DNA of 64,000 nt from Candidatus Bipolaricaulis anaerobius (GCF_900465355.1 NZ_LS483254.1:186001-250000), one strand, 5' to 3'; shown: positions 8,001 to 17,919, counted from the first letter of the stretch. A program made the numbers and translations. Notes: generated from the sequence alone by a model not told the origin.

Positions 8001-8983
8001 GAGAGGTGGATCTCCACGATGTCCTTGTCCTGAACCACGTGATCCTGCGGGGCATGCTGGCCCTCGAACCGGCCCGAGCCCCACAGGCGCACGTAGCGCA
8101 GCCGGCTCACGAAGTCCTTGTGAATCTGCTCGACGACGTTCAGCACCGTTGCTCCCTCCCTGATCGTGTACGGTTTCGATAGGTCGGGGGGGTGGCCCGG
8201 CTTCTTCGTGTACACCCGCACCACCCCCGAATGGCGAAAGATGAGGACCCGCACTTCCTCCAGCCCCTCTCCGGTCGCGGTGGAGGCGACCGCGGCTGGG
8301 TACCGGCCGTCGGCCCAGGCGAGGAACGCTGGGATGCGATCGCGTCCGAGGTCGGCCTTGAGCCCGAGGGCGACCGTCTGCCGCTCCACGACCCGCCAGT
8401 CCACCTGCCGGCTCGCGCCCTTCGTGAGCAGGGTGTGGTGCGCGGCGAGGAGGGCGATCGCTTCCTCCGTCTCGCGCTGCCAGCCAGGGCTCCCCAGGTC
8501 CACGCACAGCGCCACCGTGTCTGCGAGGCGGATCAGCCCGTACACCCATCCCTCGGTGTAGTCCCGGGTGATCGGTGGGAGGTCCACGAGCTGGATCTGG
8601 ATGTCCTCAAACTCCATCATCCCCGGCTGCGGCCGGACGGTGGTCAGCGGGTAGGGGGCGATGTCCGGGGTGGCCCGGGTCAGGGCGGCGAGGAGGGACG
8701 ACTTCCCGGCGTTGGGGACGCCAACGAGGGCCACCTGAGCCGCCCCCTCCCGCGGCACGTGGTAGCCGACCGCACCTCCCTTGCCGGATCGCCGCTGTTG
8801 TTCTGCCTTCTCCTTCAGCTTAGCGATCCGCCGCCGGATGTCAGCCTGCATCTTCTCCGTCCCCTTGTGCTTGGGGATGGTGGCGAGCATCTCCTGGAGC
8901 GCGTCCAGTCGCTCCTCATCCGTCTTGGACCGGTTGAGGCGGTCCCGGGCAGCGAGGAAGGCGGGGCTCAGGTTGGCGGGCAT
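7997..8983 (-). CDS. TGS-domain GTPase of the Obg/DRG superfamily
   Basis: A 328-residue protein. An N-terminal helical region (1-80) precedes the G domain with Walker A GVPNAGKSS (about 88-96) and a G3 motif QLVDLPPI (DLPP as in DRG-like proteins). The C-terminal TGS domain (about 255-328: KPYTIREGATVLNVVEQIH to HVVQDKDIVEIHLS) may bind RNA or nucleotides. Relatives associate with ribosomes. The ATG at 8981-8983 has an AGAGGA ribosome binding site; the much longer upstream frame is the antisense shadow of mutS2. First gene of the GTPase, peptidase, protease run, and divergent from mutS2. Confidence 0.9.
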   Translation of the reverse strand: MPANLSPAFLAARDRLNRSKTDEERLDALQEMLATIPKHKGTEKMQADIRRRIAKLKEKAEQQRRSGKGGAVGYHVPREGAAQVALVGVPNAGKSSLLAALTRATPDIAPYPLTTVRPQPGMMEFEDIQIQLVDLPPITRDYTEGWVYGLIRLADTVALCVDLGSPGWQRETEEAIALLAAHHTLLTKGASRQVDWRVVERQTVALGLKADLGRDRIPAFLAWADGRYPAAVASTATGEGLEEVRVLIFRHSGVVRVYTKKPGHPPDLSKPYTIREGATVLNVVEQIHKDFVSRLRYVRLWGSGRFEGQHAPQDHVVQDKDIVEIHLS

Positions 8984-9052
8984 GTCCTCTGATTGTAGTG
9001 ACCGGCTGAGTCCCCTTCTAGCGGAGCTCGGGACGGACCGGATATAGTACCG

Positions 9053-11380
9053 ATGATGGTCTCCTCTGCGTCGGATGATGTGATCTCCGAGGTCGTGAAC
9101 CCCCGCACCGGGCGGGACCTCGAGCTGGGGAAGGTCCTCGACGGGGTGGCGGCGTTCGCCGCTTCCACGCTCGGGGCCGAGGCGGTGCGCGCCCTCTCCC
9201 CGCGGTCCGACCGGGCCGCCCTGGAGCGGGAGTTCGCCCTCGTCGGGGAGATGGAGGAGGCCATCCGCGCGGGGTTCTCTCTCGGGGGAATCCACGATCT
9301 CTCCCCGCTCCTCGCCGCGGCCCGCGATCACGGGGCCCTGCCCCCGGACCGGTTCCTGACCGTCGCCGCCACCTTGACCGCGTGCGGTGAGGTGCGGCAG
9401 GCCCTGGCCGGATCGCGGCTCCTCGGGCTCAAGGCTTTGGGAGAGAGGATCTCCGACCAGACCGATCTCCTCCGCGCGGTCTGGCGAGCCGTGGATGAGC
9501 GGGGGGAGGTGCGACAGGACGCGACGCCTAAGCTGCGGGACCTCTATCGGGAGCGGCGGGGGCTTGTGGACCGGATCACCGACCTCCTCCGCCGATACCT
9601 GGACCATAACCGCGACCTCGTCCAGGAGCCGGTGGTGACCCAGCGCGGCGGGAGGTTCGTGGTCCCGCTCAAGGCCGGGGCGCGGGGGGCATCGGTGGTG
9701 GTCCACGAGATGTCGGCGAGCGGCCAGACCCTGTTCGCCGAGCCGGCGGCGGCGGTTGAGCTCAACAACCGGCTGCGGGAGGCCGATGACGAGATCGAGC
9801 GCGAGGTGCACCGAATCCTGGCCGAGCTCACGGGGATGCTCCTCGAGGAGGAGGGCCACCTGCGGCGCGACCTGGCGACCGTGGCCCGGCTGGATGGCCT
9901 GTACGCCCGGGCGCGGTACGGCCAGGCGGTGCGGGGAGCGCTGCCGACCCTCGTCGAGGATGGGCGGATCGAGCTCGTGGAGGCCCGCCACCCCCTCCTC
10001 GGGGACCGGGCGGTGCCGGTCTCGATCGCGTTCGGGGGGACGAAGCGGGTGGCGGTGATCACCGGCCCCAACACGGGCGGGAAGACCGTCCTCCTGAAGA
10101 CGATCGGCCTCCTTACGGTGATGGCCCAGAGCGGGATCCCGATCCCCGCCTCGTCGCGGACCGTGCTCTCCGTGTTCCCCAAGGTGCGGTCGGACATCGG
10201 GGAGGAGCAGTCGATCGAACAGAGCCTGTCCACCTTCTCCTCCCACATGACGAACATCGTGGGGATCCTCTGCGACGTCGATGAACGGTCCCTCGTCCTC
10301 CTCGACGAGCTGGGGGCAGGGACCGATCCTCAGGAGGGGGCTGCGCTCGGCCTGGCGATCCTGGAGCGGATCCTCGAGATCGGGGCCACCGCAGCGGTGG
10401 CGACCCACCTCACCCCCCTCAAGCACTTCTCCGTGTCCCATCCCGGCGTCCTCTCTTGCTCGATGGAGTTCGACCTGGAGACCCTCTCCCCCACCTACCG
10501 CGTCCAGGAGGGGGTGCCGGGGCGGTCGTGTGCCCTCGAGATCGCGGATCGCCTCGGGCTCCCCCGAGAGCTCATCGAGCGGGCGCGCGGCGTGTTCACG
10601 TCAGGCGAGATCCGCGCCGAGGAGATCATCGCCGAGCTCGAGCGGGAGCGGGGGGCGGCCCGCCGACTGCGGGCGAACCTTGAGCTGGAGCGGGAAACTC
10701 TGAGAAAGCTGCGGGCGGACTATGAGAAGAGGCTCCTCGCCCTCCAGGAGAAGAAGACGGAGGCCATTGGCCAGGAACTGGCGCGGCTGGAGGGGGAGAT
10801 CCGCGCTGCGCGCAAGGAACTCTCGGCGCTCATCGCCCAGGCCCGCGCCGCCGGTTCGGCCGAGGAGCGGAGGGCTGTTCTCAAGCGGGTGGAGGAGATC
10901 GCGGCTGAGGTCCCGGCGGCTCCTGGCCCCGTCCACCGCCCCCTCGCGGTGAGGGAGGGGATGGTCGTGCGCGTGCGCGCGACGGGGAAGGTGGGCACCG
11001 TGCTGTGGGTGGACGGGGACCGGGTCGGGGTCGAGGTGCGCGGGCGGAGGGTCGAGCTCCCCCCCGAGGCGCTCGAACCCGCCGAAAGCGTGCCCGTACC
11101 GCGGGCACCCGTGCCCACCCTCGGGCCGGTGAGGGAGGTGAGCCTGGAGCTCTCCGTGCGCGGGCTCTCCGTATCCGAGGCCGAACGCGAGGTCGAGGCC
11201 TGGCTCGATCGCCTGTTGCGGGCCGGGGTGTCCACGGGCCGCATCGTCCACGGCAAGGGGACGGGCGCGCTGCGGGAGGCCCTCCACGGCTACCTCCGCC
11301 GCGCCCCGTACGTGAAGCGGTTTCACCTCGCCCCCCCCGCCGAGGGCGGCGATGGGGTCACGATCGTCGAGCTGGGGTAG
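9053..11380 (+). CDS. mutS2: MutS2 family ATPase/endonuclease with Smr domain
   Basis: A 775-residue protein with MutS core domains, a P-loop GPNTGGKT at about 338-345, Walker B LVLLDELGAGTDPQEG, a long charged coiled coil (about 525-610) and a C-terminal Smr nuclease-like domain (about 695-775, containing the H-G-K-G-T-G motif IVHGKGTGALREAL). MutS2 suppresses recombination, and in Bacillus it splits collided ribosomes (RqcU). The mismatch-recognition domain of MutS1 is absent, as expected. Two adjacent ATGs (9053, 9056) are possible. A TATAGT box at 9043-9048 lies so close that the mRNA may be leaderless. Confidence 0.96.
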   Translation: MMVSSASDDVISEVVNPRTGRDLELGKVLDGVAAFAASTLGAEAVRALSPRSDRAALEREFALVGEMEEAIRAGFSLGGIHDLSPLLAAARDHGALPPDRFLTVAATLTACGEVRQALAGSRLLGLKALGERISDQTDLLRAVWRAVDERGEVRQDATPKLRDLYRERRGLVDRITDLLRRYLDHNRDLVQEPVVTQRGGRFVVPLKAGARGASVVVHEMSASGQTLFAEPAAAVELNNRLREADDEIEREVHRILAELTGMLLEEEGHLRRDLATVARLDGLYARARYGQAVRGALPTLVEDGRIELVEARHPLLGDRAVPVSIAFGGTKRVAVITGPNTGGKTVLLKTIGLLTVMAQSGIPIPASSRTVLSVFPKVRSDIGEEQSIEQSLSTFSSHMTNIVGILCDVDERSLVLLDELGAGTDPQEGAALGLAILERILEIGATAAVATHLTPLKHFSVSHPGVLSCSMEFDLETLSPTYRVQEGVPGRSCALEIADRLGLPRELIERARGVFTSGEIRAEEIIAELERERGAARRLRANLELERETLRKLRADYEKRLLALQEKKTEAIGQELARLEGEIRAARKELSALIAQARAAGSAEERRAVLKRVEEIAAEVPAAPGPVHRPLAVREGMVVRVRATGKVGTVLWVDGDRVGVEVRGRRVELPPEALEPAESVPVPRAPVPTLGPVREVSLELSVRGLSVSEAEREVEAWLDRLLRAGVSTGRIVHGKGTGALREALHGYLRRAPYVKRFHLAPPAEGGDGVTIVELG

Positions 11381-11383
11381 CTG

Positions 11384-12715
11384 CTAGCGGACCTCGACCC
11401 AGATCGGGTTCGTGTACGCCTGGTCTCCATCCGTGGCCACGACCCGCACCACGTACCAGCTCCCCGGGGTGGGGGCATCGGCGAAGGTGACCGTGGCCTC
11501 CGCCCTCCCGTCGAGCGGGAAATCGCGCACCACTTCACCGTTCTTGATCACCTGAGCGAGCGCGAGGCCCCGCGGTGCCTCGCGCGGGGCGACGAACAGC
11601 TCGGCTTGGAGCCGGATCTCCTCCCCCCTGGCGAGGACGACGGTGTCCCCCGGTCGGGCGGCCCCGCCCTGGGCGGTGAAGTCCACGAGGGGGCCGTAGG
11701 TGGCGAACGCCCGTCCCTTCCCCAGCGCCGCGAGCCACTTCTCCACGGTGAGCTCGCCCTCCACGTACACGTAGGTGCGGGGGCGGCCGTAGATGTGGGT
11801 GGGATCCTGCCAATGGTGGGCATCGCTCCCTGCCACGGCCACGTAGCGCTTCCCTTCGTTCCAGAACGCGAACAGCTGTTCGACGGCGCGCTGATCCTCT
11901 TCATCGAACTCGCTGTTGGCGATCTCGATGAGGTCGAAGTTCGGGTCGAAGAAGTCCCGTCCCAGGGCCTCGAAGTAGGGCGCCCCCGACCAGTAGGGGT
12001 GAGCGACCTGGATGAACTGGGCCCCGTGGAGGCGGGCCTCGGCGAAGGTGGGGGCAGGGGATCCCACGCCCATCCACACCATTGGCGGGATCTGTGGAAC
12101 GTAGGGATCGACCGGGTACGCTGTCCAGTGCCAGCGGAAGGCGGTGATCTCGACTCCGAGGATCACCGGGAACCCGCGCTTCTTGGCGGCGGAGGCGAAC
12201 GGGGCGTGCCCGTCGCCGGTGTTGTGGTCGCTCAGGAACCCGATGTCGAGGCCCGCGGCCAGCTGCACGGCGATGAGCTCGTCGGGGGGGGTGGAGGCAT
12301 CGAAGCTCGCGTTGGAGTGAGCGTGGAGGTCCACCCCGTAGTAGCCCCACGCCTGGGAAGGAGAGAACCCCTGCGGGAACTCGACCTCCACCCGGACTTC
12401 TTCCCCGGCCTGGACGGTGATCTCCCGCACCTCCGCCCCCCGCGCGAAGCCAGCCCCGTGCTCGACGACCAGGGTGTAGGCCCCGGCGGGGAGGGAGAAC
12501 CGGGCGCTCCCCGGGGCGACGACAGAGCTGTAGAAGATCCCTGCCACTTCGCCATCCGTGCGGGCCACCACCCGCACATCCACCGGCGAGCCGGCCAACG
12601 TCGCCCCTACCGCGACCTCGCCCGTTCCCTGGGCGAAGGCGATGGACGGCCCAACTGCACACAAAAGACACGAGAATAGCACCACAGCGCTACGCACTCG
12701 GATCCTCTGGTTCAT
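11384..12715 (-). CDS. Secreted PHP-type metallohydrolase (CehA/McbA-like)
   Basis: A 443-residue protein with a clear signal peptide (residues 1-28, ending SIAFAQG). A beta-sandwich N-terminal region (30-120) is followed by a PHP phosphoesterase-like domain: YGVDLHAHSNASFD, FLSDHNTGDG, LGVEITAF, VAHPYWSG and VAGSDAHHW supply the histidine/aspartate metal ligands. The C-terminal ~100 residues form a second beta-sandwich. Members of this group hydrolyse phosphoesters, or carbamates in CehA; the substrate here is unknown. The ribosome binding site GGAGGT lies 4 bases before the ATG. It converges on mutS2 with only 3 bases between the stops. Confidence 0.85.
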   Translation of the reverse strand: MNQRIRVRSAVVLFSCLLCAVGPSIAFAQGTGEVAVGATLAGSPVDVRVVARTDGEVAGIFYSSVVAPGSARFSLPAGAYTLVVEHGAGFARGAEVREITVQAGEEVRVEVEFPQGFSPSQAWGYYGVDLHAHSNASFDASTPPDELIAVQLAAGLDIGFLSDHNTGDGHAPFASAAKKRGFPVILGVEITAFRWHWTAYPVDPYVPQIPPMVWMGVGSPAPTFAEARLHGAQFIQVAHPYWSGAPYFEALGRDFFDPNFDLIEIANSEFDEEDQRAVEQLFAFWNEGKRYVAVAGSDAHHWQDPTHIYGRPRTYVYVEGELTVEKWLAALGKGRAFATYGPLVDFTAQGGAARPGDTVVLARGEEIRLQAELFVAPREAPRGLALAQVIKNGEVVRDFPLDGRAEATVTFADAPTPGSWYVVRVVATDGDQAYTNPIWVEVR

Positions 12716-12902
12716 CGAAACCTCCCTCGTTCAGTGGGCTTCTGCCGCTCACAAGGATAGCCCCACCCCCGCGCCGCACAACCGGGAGTGGGGGGCACGT
12801 GCCCCGGGACGTGCCGGATGCGGCTGCGGATCACGGGCAGTAGAATGTGAGCTGTGAACCACGAACCCAATCCTCCCCGCTGCGGGCGGCCAGGGGTGTA
12901 GG

Positions 12903-14693
12903 GTGTGCGGCATCTTCGGCATCGTGACGGGCAAGGACGAGGCCTTGGGTCCGCTCCTCGTCGAGGCGGGGAAGCGCCTCTCCTACCGCGGGTACGACTC
13001 CGTCGGGTGCGCCACCCTGACCTCCGACGGCCAGGTTGACCTGCGCAAGGATGTGGGGAGGATCGAGGACGTCGCCCGCCGCCTCGCTTTCCACGAGATG
13101 CGCGGGACGCGGGGGATCGTCCAGCTCCGCTGGGCCACGTTCGGGGCTCCGTCTCAGGCCAATGCCCAGCCCCACCTCGACTCGGACGGCGACCTCGTTG
13201 GCGCTCACAACGGGAACGTCGTGAACAACGTTGAGCTGCGAGAGGCGTTCATCGGCCAAGGGATGGTCGTTCGCTCCACGAACGATGGCGAGACATGCGT
13301 CCACGCCGTCGAGCGGTACGTGGACCAGGGCTTCTCGATGCTCGATGCGATCCGCCACGCGTACCACGACCTCGCGGGGGATTACGCGTTCGTGATTGGG
13401 CGGGTGGGGGAGAACCGGCTCTACGCGTTCAAGAAGGGATCCGGGCTCGTCGCCGGGGTCACTGATGGGATCTCCGTGGTGTCCTCCGACCTCCCCTCGC
13501 TCCTCCCCCTCACCCGGCGCATCGTGAGGGTCGAGGATGGGGAGATCGTGATCCTCGAGCCGGGGCGGATCGAGCTGCGGCGGGTCGAGGATGGGCGCCG
13601 GATCGAGCGGGAGGTGGAGGCGATCACGGAGACGATGGAGGAAGCGCAGAAGGGCGGGTTCGCGCACTTCATGCTCAAGGAGATCCACGAGCAGCCGCGG
13701 CGGGCGGGGGAGATGCTCCACCTCTACGACGCTTCCCCCCATGTGGCGCCGCTGGTGGAGCGGATGAAGGCGGCACGGAACCTGTACCTGGTCGGGTGTG
13801 GGACGAGCTACCACGCGTGCCTGCTTGGGGCGACGTACATCGCGCGCCTGGCGGGCCGGCCGGCGATCCCCGTCCTCGCCCCCCAGTTCGTCCCCCAGTA
13901 CGTGCCGGCAGTGGGGCGAGACGACGTGGGGGTGTTCGTGAGCCAAAGTGGGGAGACGAAGGATGTCCTCCTCGCCCTGGAGGCAGCACGCGGGCGTGGA
14001 CTGGAGCCCCTCGCCCTCATCAACGTCATCGGCTCGACCCTGATGCGGGAGAGCCGTGCCTACCTCCCCTTGGCCTGCGGCTACGAGATCAGTGTCCCGG
14101 CGACGAAGACGTTCCTCAACCAGGCGCTCGCGTTCCTGTACCTCGCCCTGAGGATGGGCGGCCATTCCACCGCGATGCTCCACACGCTCCCGGGCCTGAT
14201 CGAGGAGACGATCGGCGCGGCGGAGGTAGCTGTAGCGGGCCTCGCCGAGTCCCTCGCGCGGCACGATGACCTGTACTGCCTCGGGTACGGGCTGACCTAC
14301 CCCATTGCCCTCGAGGGGGCGCTGAAGATGAAGGAGGTCACCTACGCCCACTGTGAGGGGATGCTCTCCACCGAATTCAAGCACGGCCCCCTGTCGGCGG
14401 TGACCGACGGGTACCCGGTGATCTTCGTGGCGGGGCCGGAGGACGTGGCGCGGATCGTGAGCGGGGTGAACGAGGTCACGTGCCGCGGCGGGTGGGCGAT
14501 CGCGATCGGGGAAGAGGACCCGCGGCTGCGGGCCAACGCCCACGACCTCGTCGTTCTTCCCCCGGCGGGGCCGCTTTTCAACCCTCTCCTCGCCGTGGTC
14601 CCCCTGCAACTCCTTGCCTACCGGCTGAGCGTGGCCCGCGGGCTCGACCCCGATTACCCCCGCAACCTGAGCAAGACCCTCACTGTGGACTAG
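12903..14693 (+). CDS. glmS: Glutamine-fructose-6-phosphate aminotransferase (isomerizing)
   Basis: Makes glucosamine-6-phosphate from fructose-6-phosphate and glutamine, the first step to UDP-GlcNAc. The GTG start gives MCGIFGIVTG, exposing catalytic Cys2 after Met removal. The glutaminase domain (1-225) has RGYDSVG and an HNGNVVN motif. Two SIS domains follow (VGCGTSYHACLLG and SQSGETKD at about 298-345; a second around 455-540). It ends in the normal DYPRNLSKTLTVD tail. The 596-residue length is usual. GlmU, a later enzyme of the pathway, is in this window at 46 kb. The 187-base upstream region shows no glmS ribozyme core. Confidence 0.97.
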   Translation: MCGIFGIVTGKDEALGPLLVEAGKRLSYRGYDSVGCATLTSDGQVDLRKDVGRIEDVARRLAFHEMRGTRGIVQLRWATFGAPSQANAQPHLDSDGDLVGAHNGNVVNNVELREAFIGQGMVVRSTNDGETCVHAVERYVDQGFSMLDAIRHAYHDLAGDYAFVIGRVGENRLYAFKKGSGLVAGVTDGISVVSSDLPSLLPLTRRIVRVEDGEIVILEPGRIELRRVEDGRRIEREVEAITETMEEAQKGGFAHFMLKEIHEQPRRAGEMLHLYDASPHVAPLVERMKAARNLYLVGCGTSYHACLLGATYIARLAGRPAIPVLAPQFVPQYVPAVGRDDVGVFVSQSGETKDVLLALEAARGRGLEPLALINVIGSTLMRESRAYLPLACGYEISVPATKTFLNQALAFLYLALRMGGHSTAMLHTLPGLIEETIGAAEVAVAGLAESLARHDDLYCLGYGLTYPIALEGALKMKEVTYAHCEGMLSTEFKHGPLSAVTDGYPVIFVAGPEDVARIVSGVNEVTCRGGWAIAIGEEDPRLRANAHDLVVLPPAGPLFNPLLAVVPLQLLAYRLSVARGLDPDYPRNLSKTLTVD

Positions 14694-16434
14694 AGGCGAG
14701 CTGCTCGAACCGCGCCACGCGCTCCCCGAGGATGGCGAGCCCCCCCTCCCAGAACGATCGCGCTTCGAGATCGAACCCGAACCGACCGGCGAGCTCCGCG
14801 GCGGGGTAGATCCCGACCGAGGCGAGGAGGTCGTCGTAGCGGGCCACGAACGCTTCTCCCTCCGCGAGGTACTTCTGGTACAGGGCGAGCCCGAACAGGA
14901 GCCCGAACGTGTACGGGAAGTTGTAGAAGTCGGTCCCGTAGTAGTGCGGCTTCACGGCCCACATGTAGGGGTGGTAGGTGGCCAACGCATCGCCGTACGT
15001 CACCTTCTGCGCCTCCACCATGAGCGAGCAGAATTCCGCCGCGGAGAGTTCGCGGCTCGCCCGATTCTCGAACACCGCCTTCTCGAACAGGAACCGGGAG
15101 TGGATGTCCACCACCACCTGGGCTGCCCCCTGGAGGTCGGTCTCGAGGATCGGGAGCTGTTCTTTTTCCGACAGGGCAAGCAGCGCAGCCTGGACGACGA
15201 TCGTCTCGTTCATGATGCTCGCTGTCTCGGCCAAGGTCATCGGGTACGTCCTGAGGAGCGGCGGCCTCTCTCGCAGGCAGTGGTTGTGGTAGGCGTGCCC
15301 GAGTTCGTGGGCGATCGTGGACACGGAGTCGAAGCTCTCTTCGAAATTGGCGAGGATGCGGCTCTTCCCTCCCCCGATGGACATGCAGTACGCCCCACCG
15401 CGCTTTCCCACCCGAGGCTCGGCATCGATCCAGTTCTCGCGGAACGCGATCTCGGCCACCGTGGCATCCGACGCCGAGAAGGTGCGGAGCTGGCCCACGA
15501 TGAACGACGCTCCCTCGTCCCACGTCCAGCGTTTCTCGCCCTTCCCCACCGGGGCGGCGAGGTCCCACCAGTCGAGCACCGCCTTCCCGAGGAGGCGGGC
15601 CTTGGCGCGGAAGTAGCGCTTCCAGATGGGGAAGCTCGCCACGACCGCATCCTGCATCGCCCCGAGGGCCTGGGGGGAGATCCGGTTCCGGACGAGAGCT
15701 GGTTCCAAGTCATCGCGCCACCGGCGCTTCCGGTTGAGGGTGGAGGCCTCGCCCTTGACCCCGTTCAACGCTGCAGAGAGCGGCACCTCGTGCGCCTTCC
15801 AGGCCGCGATCTCTGCATCGTACGCCTCCTTGCGGACCCGGGGGTCTAGGCTGTGGGCGAGGTTGCGGACCGCGGTGATGGGGAGTTCCTTCCCCCCCAC
15901 GGTGGCCGTGATGAGGCTGGAGACGTTCCCGTGGAGCTTCGTCCACGCGCTCCCCCCGGAGAGGCGGAGCTCGGAAGCGAGGATCTCCTCACGCTCGCTC
16001 ATCATATGCTCGGCCTGGACGCGGGCCTCGTCGAGCATGAGCTTGTACGGGCCAGCGCCGATCGCCTCCGGGTCGAGCCGCGCCAGCCACGCCGTGAGGC
16101 GGGGCCGGAGGCGCTCGTAGGCGAGGAACATCTTCTGGAGCTCCGAGAGCTTTGCCTGGGCAGCCTGGTTTGTGCTGTCCGTATCCACGTGGGCGGACAC
16201 GAACGCCCGCACGGGGAGGAACGCTTCCATCATCCCGTTAATCGCGGCTGTGATCTCCTGGAACGCGGCGCGGTCGCCGTCGCGCATCGGCCGCGGGCCA
16301 ACCTCGTGGCGGTCGAAGAGGGGCTCCAGGGTGTGGAGGCGGGCCTCGACGTCGTTCCACGCTGCCTGGAACTCACGGGAGTCGAGGCTCGGGAAGAGGG
16401 GCGAAAGATCCCATCGGGGCAGCTTCTTGGTCAT
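14680..16434 (-). CDS. M3 family oligoendopeptidase (PepF-like)
   Basis: A 584-residue cytoplasmic zinc metallopeptidase that trims short peptides. The zinc-binding motif HELGHAYH is at about residues 375-382, with the third ligand glutamate in the following helix (ETASIMNETIV). The N-terminal helical domain and C-terminal KPHYYGTDFYNFPYTFG segment match M3B oligoendopeptidases. A TATACT hexamer on the minus strand (16441-16446) stands only 6 bases before the ATG and there is no Shine-Dalgarno sequence, so a leaderless message is plausible. It converges on glmS, and the two genes overlap by 14 bases at their 3' ends. Confidence 0.93.
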   Translation of the reverse strand: MTKKLPRWDLSPLFPSLDSREFQAAWNDVEARLHTLEPLFDRHEVGPRPMRDGDRAAFQEITAAINGMMEAFLPVRAFVSAHVDTDSTNQAAQAKLSELQKMFLAYERLRPRLTAWLARLDPEAIGAGPYKLMLDEARVQAEHMMSEREEILASELRLSGGSAWTKLHGNVSSLITATVGGKELPITAVRNLAHSLDPRVRKEAYDAEIAAWKAHEVPLSAALNGVKGEASTLNRKRRWRDDLEPALVRNRISPQALGAMQDAVVASFPIWKRYFRAKARLLGKAVLDWWDLAAPVGKGEKRWTWDEGASFIVGQLRTFSASDATVAEIAFRENWIDAEPRVGKRGGAYCMSIGGGKSRILANFEESFDSVSTIAHELGHAYHNHCLRERPPLLRTYPMTLAETASIMNETIVVQAALLALSEKEQLPILETDLQGAAQVVVDIHSRFLFEKAVFENRASRELSAAEFCSLMVEAQKVTYGDALATYHPYMWAVKPHYYGTDFYNFPYTFGLLFGLALYQKYLAEGEAFVARYDDLLASVGIYPAAELAGRFGFDLEARSFWEGGLAILGERVARFEQLASSPQ

Positions 16435-16650
16435 GGGAGAAGTATACCCGGCCCGCCGCTTCGCCCACCTCCCGAGCGGATGACGGACGATGAGGACGGG
16501 CGGACGAGCCTCTCCGGCGTGGACGTCTACCCGGACGTCCTCTCCTGGGCGGCGCGGATCGAGGACGCGGGAAGGAAGCTCGCGATCTCGGCGTCCTCTG
16601 CGTGCTCAGCAGTGTGGCTAGGGTCTTCTGCCTGAGCTTGCTTCAGCAAG

Positions 16651-17919
16651 TCAGCCGATGAAGGTGTGCGGGTCGGCGGTGAACTGGGCGAGGCCGATCG
16701 CCTTCTCTTCTCCGGAAGCGAGATCCTTGAGCTTGATCTCTCCCCGGGCGAGTTCGTCGGGCCCTAGGATCGCCGCATAGCGCGCGCTGCGGCCAGCGAT
16801 CTGCATCGTCTTGCGCAGGGATCGCCCCATGTAGTCAGTGTCCGCTGAGATCCCATGTCGGCGCAGGCTTGCGAGGAGCTTCGCTCCCTCGCGCTTCGCG
16901 TCGCTGCCGATCGGGACGAGGTACACCTCGAGGGCAGGCTCCGCCGCGCCGGGAGGGGCTCCTTGGCCGGAGAGGACGAGCACCAGGCGCTCCATCCCGC
17001 CGGCGAACCCCACCGCCGGGGCGGGAGGGCCGCCGAGGAGTTCCACGAGGTCGTCATAGCGCCCCCCGCCGAGGAGGGCATCCTGGGCCCCCAAATCCTC
17101 CGCGCAGAGCTCGAATACCGTCCGCGTGTAGTAGTCGAGCCCCCGGACCAGGGTGGGATCCAGGGTGTAGCGAATGCCGAGCGCCTGCACGAACTCCTGG
17201 ACTTGGGTGAAGTGCTCCCGACAGGCTTCGCAGACGTGGTCTAGGCTTTTGGGGGCAGCGGCGATCGCGGATTGGCACTGCGGCTGCTTACAGTCGAGGA
17301 TCCGCAGTGGGTTCTCCTCTAATCGCCGCCGACAGTCCGGACAGAGGTCCGCTTGCTGCGGGAGGAAGTGGCGCCGCAGCGCCTCCCGATACGGCTCCCG
17401 ATCCTTGCGGCAGCCGATCGTGTTGAGGCGAAGGGTCAGCCTCTTCCGATCGAGCCCCAGCTTCTCCATTAAATACGCAGCGACATCCATCACCTCGGCG
17501 TCGAGGGCGGGATCGAGCGACCCGATCGCCTCAACCCCGTACTGGTGGAACTGGCGCTGGCGCCCGAGCTGGGGCTTCTCATAGCGGAACATCGGCCCAA
17601 GGTAGTAGAGCTTGGCGAGGTCGCCCGTGGCGTGCAGCCCGTGCTCGATGTAGGCTCTCACCACGGATGCCGTCGCCTCGGGCCGCAGGGCGAGCGGCAG
17701 CCCCTTCCGGTCGGGGAACACGTACATCTGCTTCTCCACGACCTCAGTCTCCTCCCCGACCCCCCGCGAGAAGAGCTCGGCCCGCTCCACGAGGGGGACG
17801 CGGATCTCGCCGTACCCGTAGAGGGCGAACGCGGCGCGGATCTCCTGTTCCAGCTTCTGCCACCGCGGGGCTTCCTCGGGGAGGATGTCCCGCATTCCGC
17901 GCACGCTCTCCACCTTCAT
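16651..17919 (-). CDS. hisS: Histidyl-tRNA synthetase
   Basis: A 422-residue class II aminoacyl-tRNA synthetase. The start MKVESVRGMRDILPEEAPRW is characteristic. Motif 2 (FRYEKPQLGRQRQFHQYGVE), the HisS-specific motifs (LDPTLVRGLDYYTRTVFE; GGGRYDDLVELLGG) and motif 3 (VGFAGGMERL) are all present, with a C-terminal anticodon-binding domain (from about 325). It overlaps ribH by 4 bases (ATGA), so it is the distal gene of the riboflavin run. A weak hairpin (16632-16654) sits at its stop codon, but no T-run follows. Confidence 0.97.
   Translation of the reverse strand: MKVESVRGMRDILPEEAPRWQKLEQEIRAAFALYGYGEIRVPLVERAELFSRGVGEETEVVEKQMYVFPDRKGLPLALRPEATASVVRAYIEHGLHATGDLAKLYYLGPMFRYEKPQLGRQRQFHQYGVEAIGSLDPALDAEVMDVAAYLMEKLGLDRKRLTLRLNTIGCRKDREPYREALRRHFLPQQADLCPDCRRRLEENPLRILDCKQPQCQSAIAAAPKSLDHVCEACREHFTQVQEFVQALGIRYTLDPTLVRGLDYYTRTVFELCAEDLGAQDALLGGGRYDDLVELLGGPPAPAVGFAGGMERLVLVLSGQGAPPGAAEPALEVYLVPIGSDAKREGAKLLASLRRHGISADTDYMGRSLRKTMQIAGRSARYAAILGPDELARGEIKLKDLASGEEKAIGLAQFTADPHTFIG

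Noticed and set aside
12716-12902. Possible glmS ribozyme before glmS
   Set aside because: No conserved ribozyme core was recognised in the 187-bp leader, which is GC-rich with simple inverted repeats only.
12831-14609. A 592-codon open frame on the minus strand across glmS
   Set aside because: It is an antisense shadow caused by GC-rich third positions; glmS on the plus strand has all family motifs.
16481-16635. Small plus-strand ORF between the M3 peptidase and hisS
   Set aside because: About 50 codons, no ribosome binding site of note and no similarity recognised; may be a gene remnant but not supportable.
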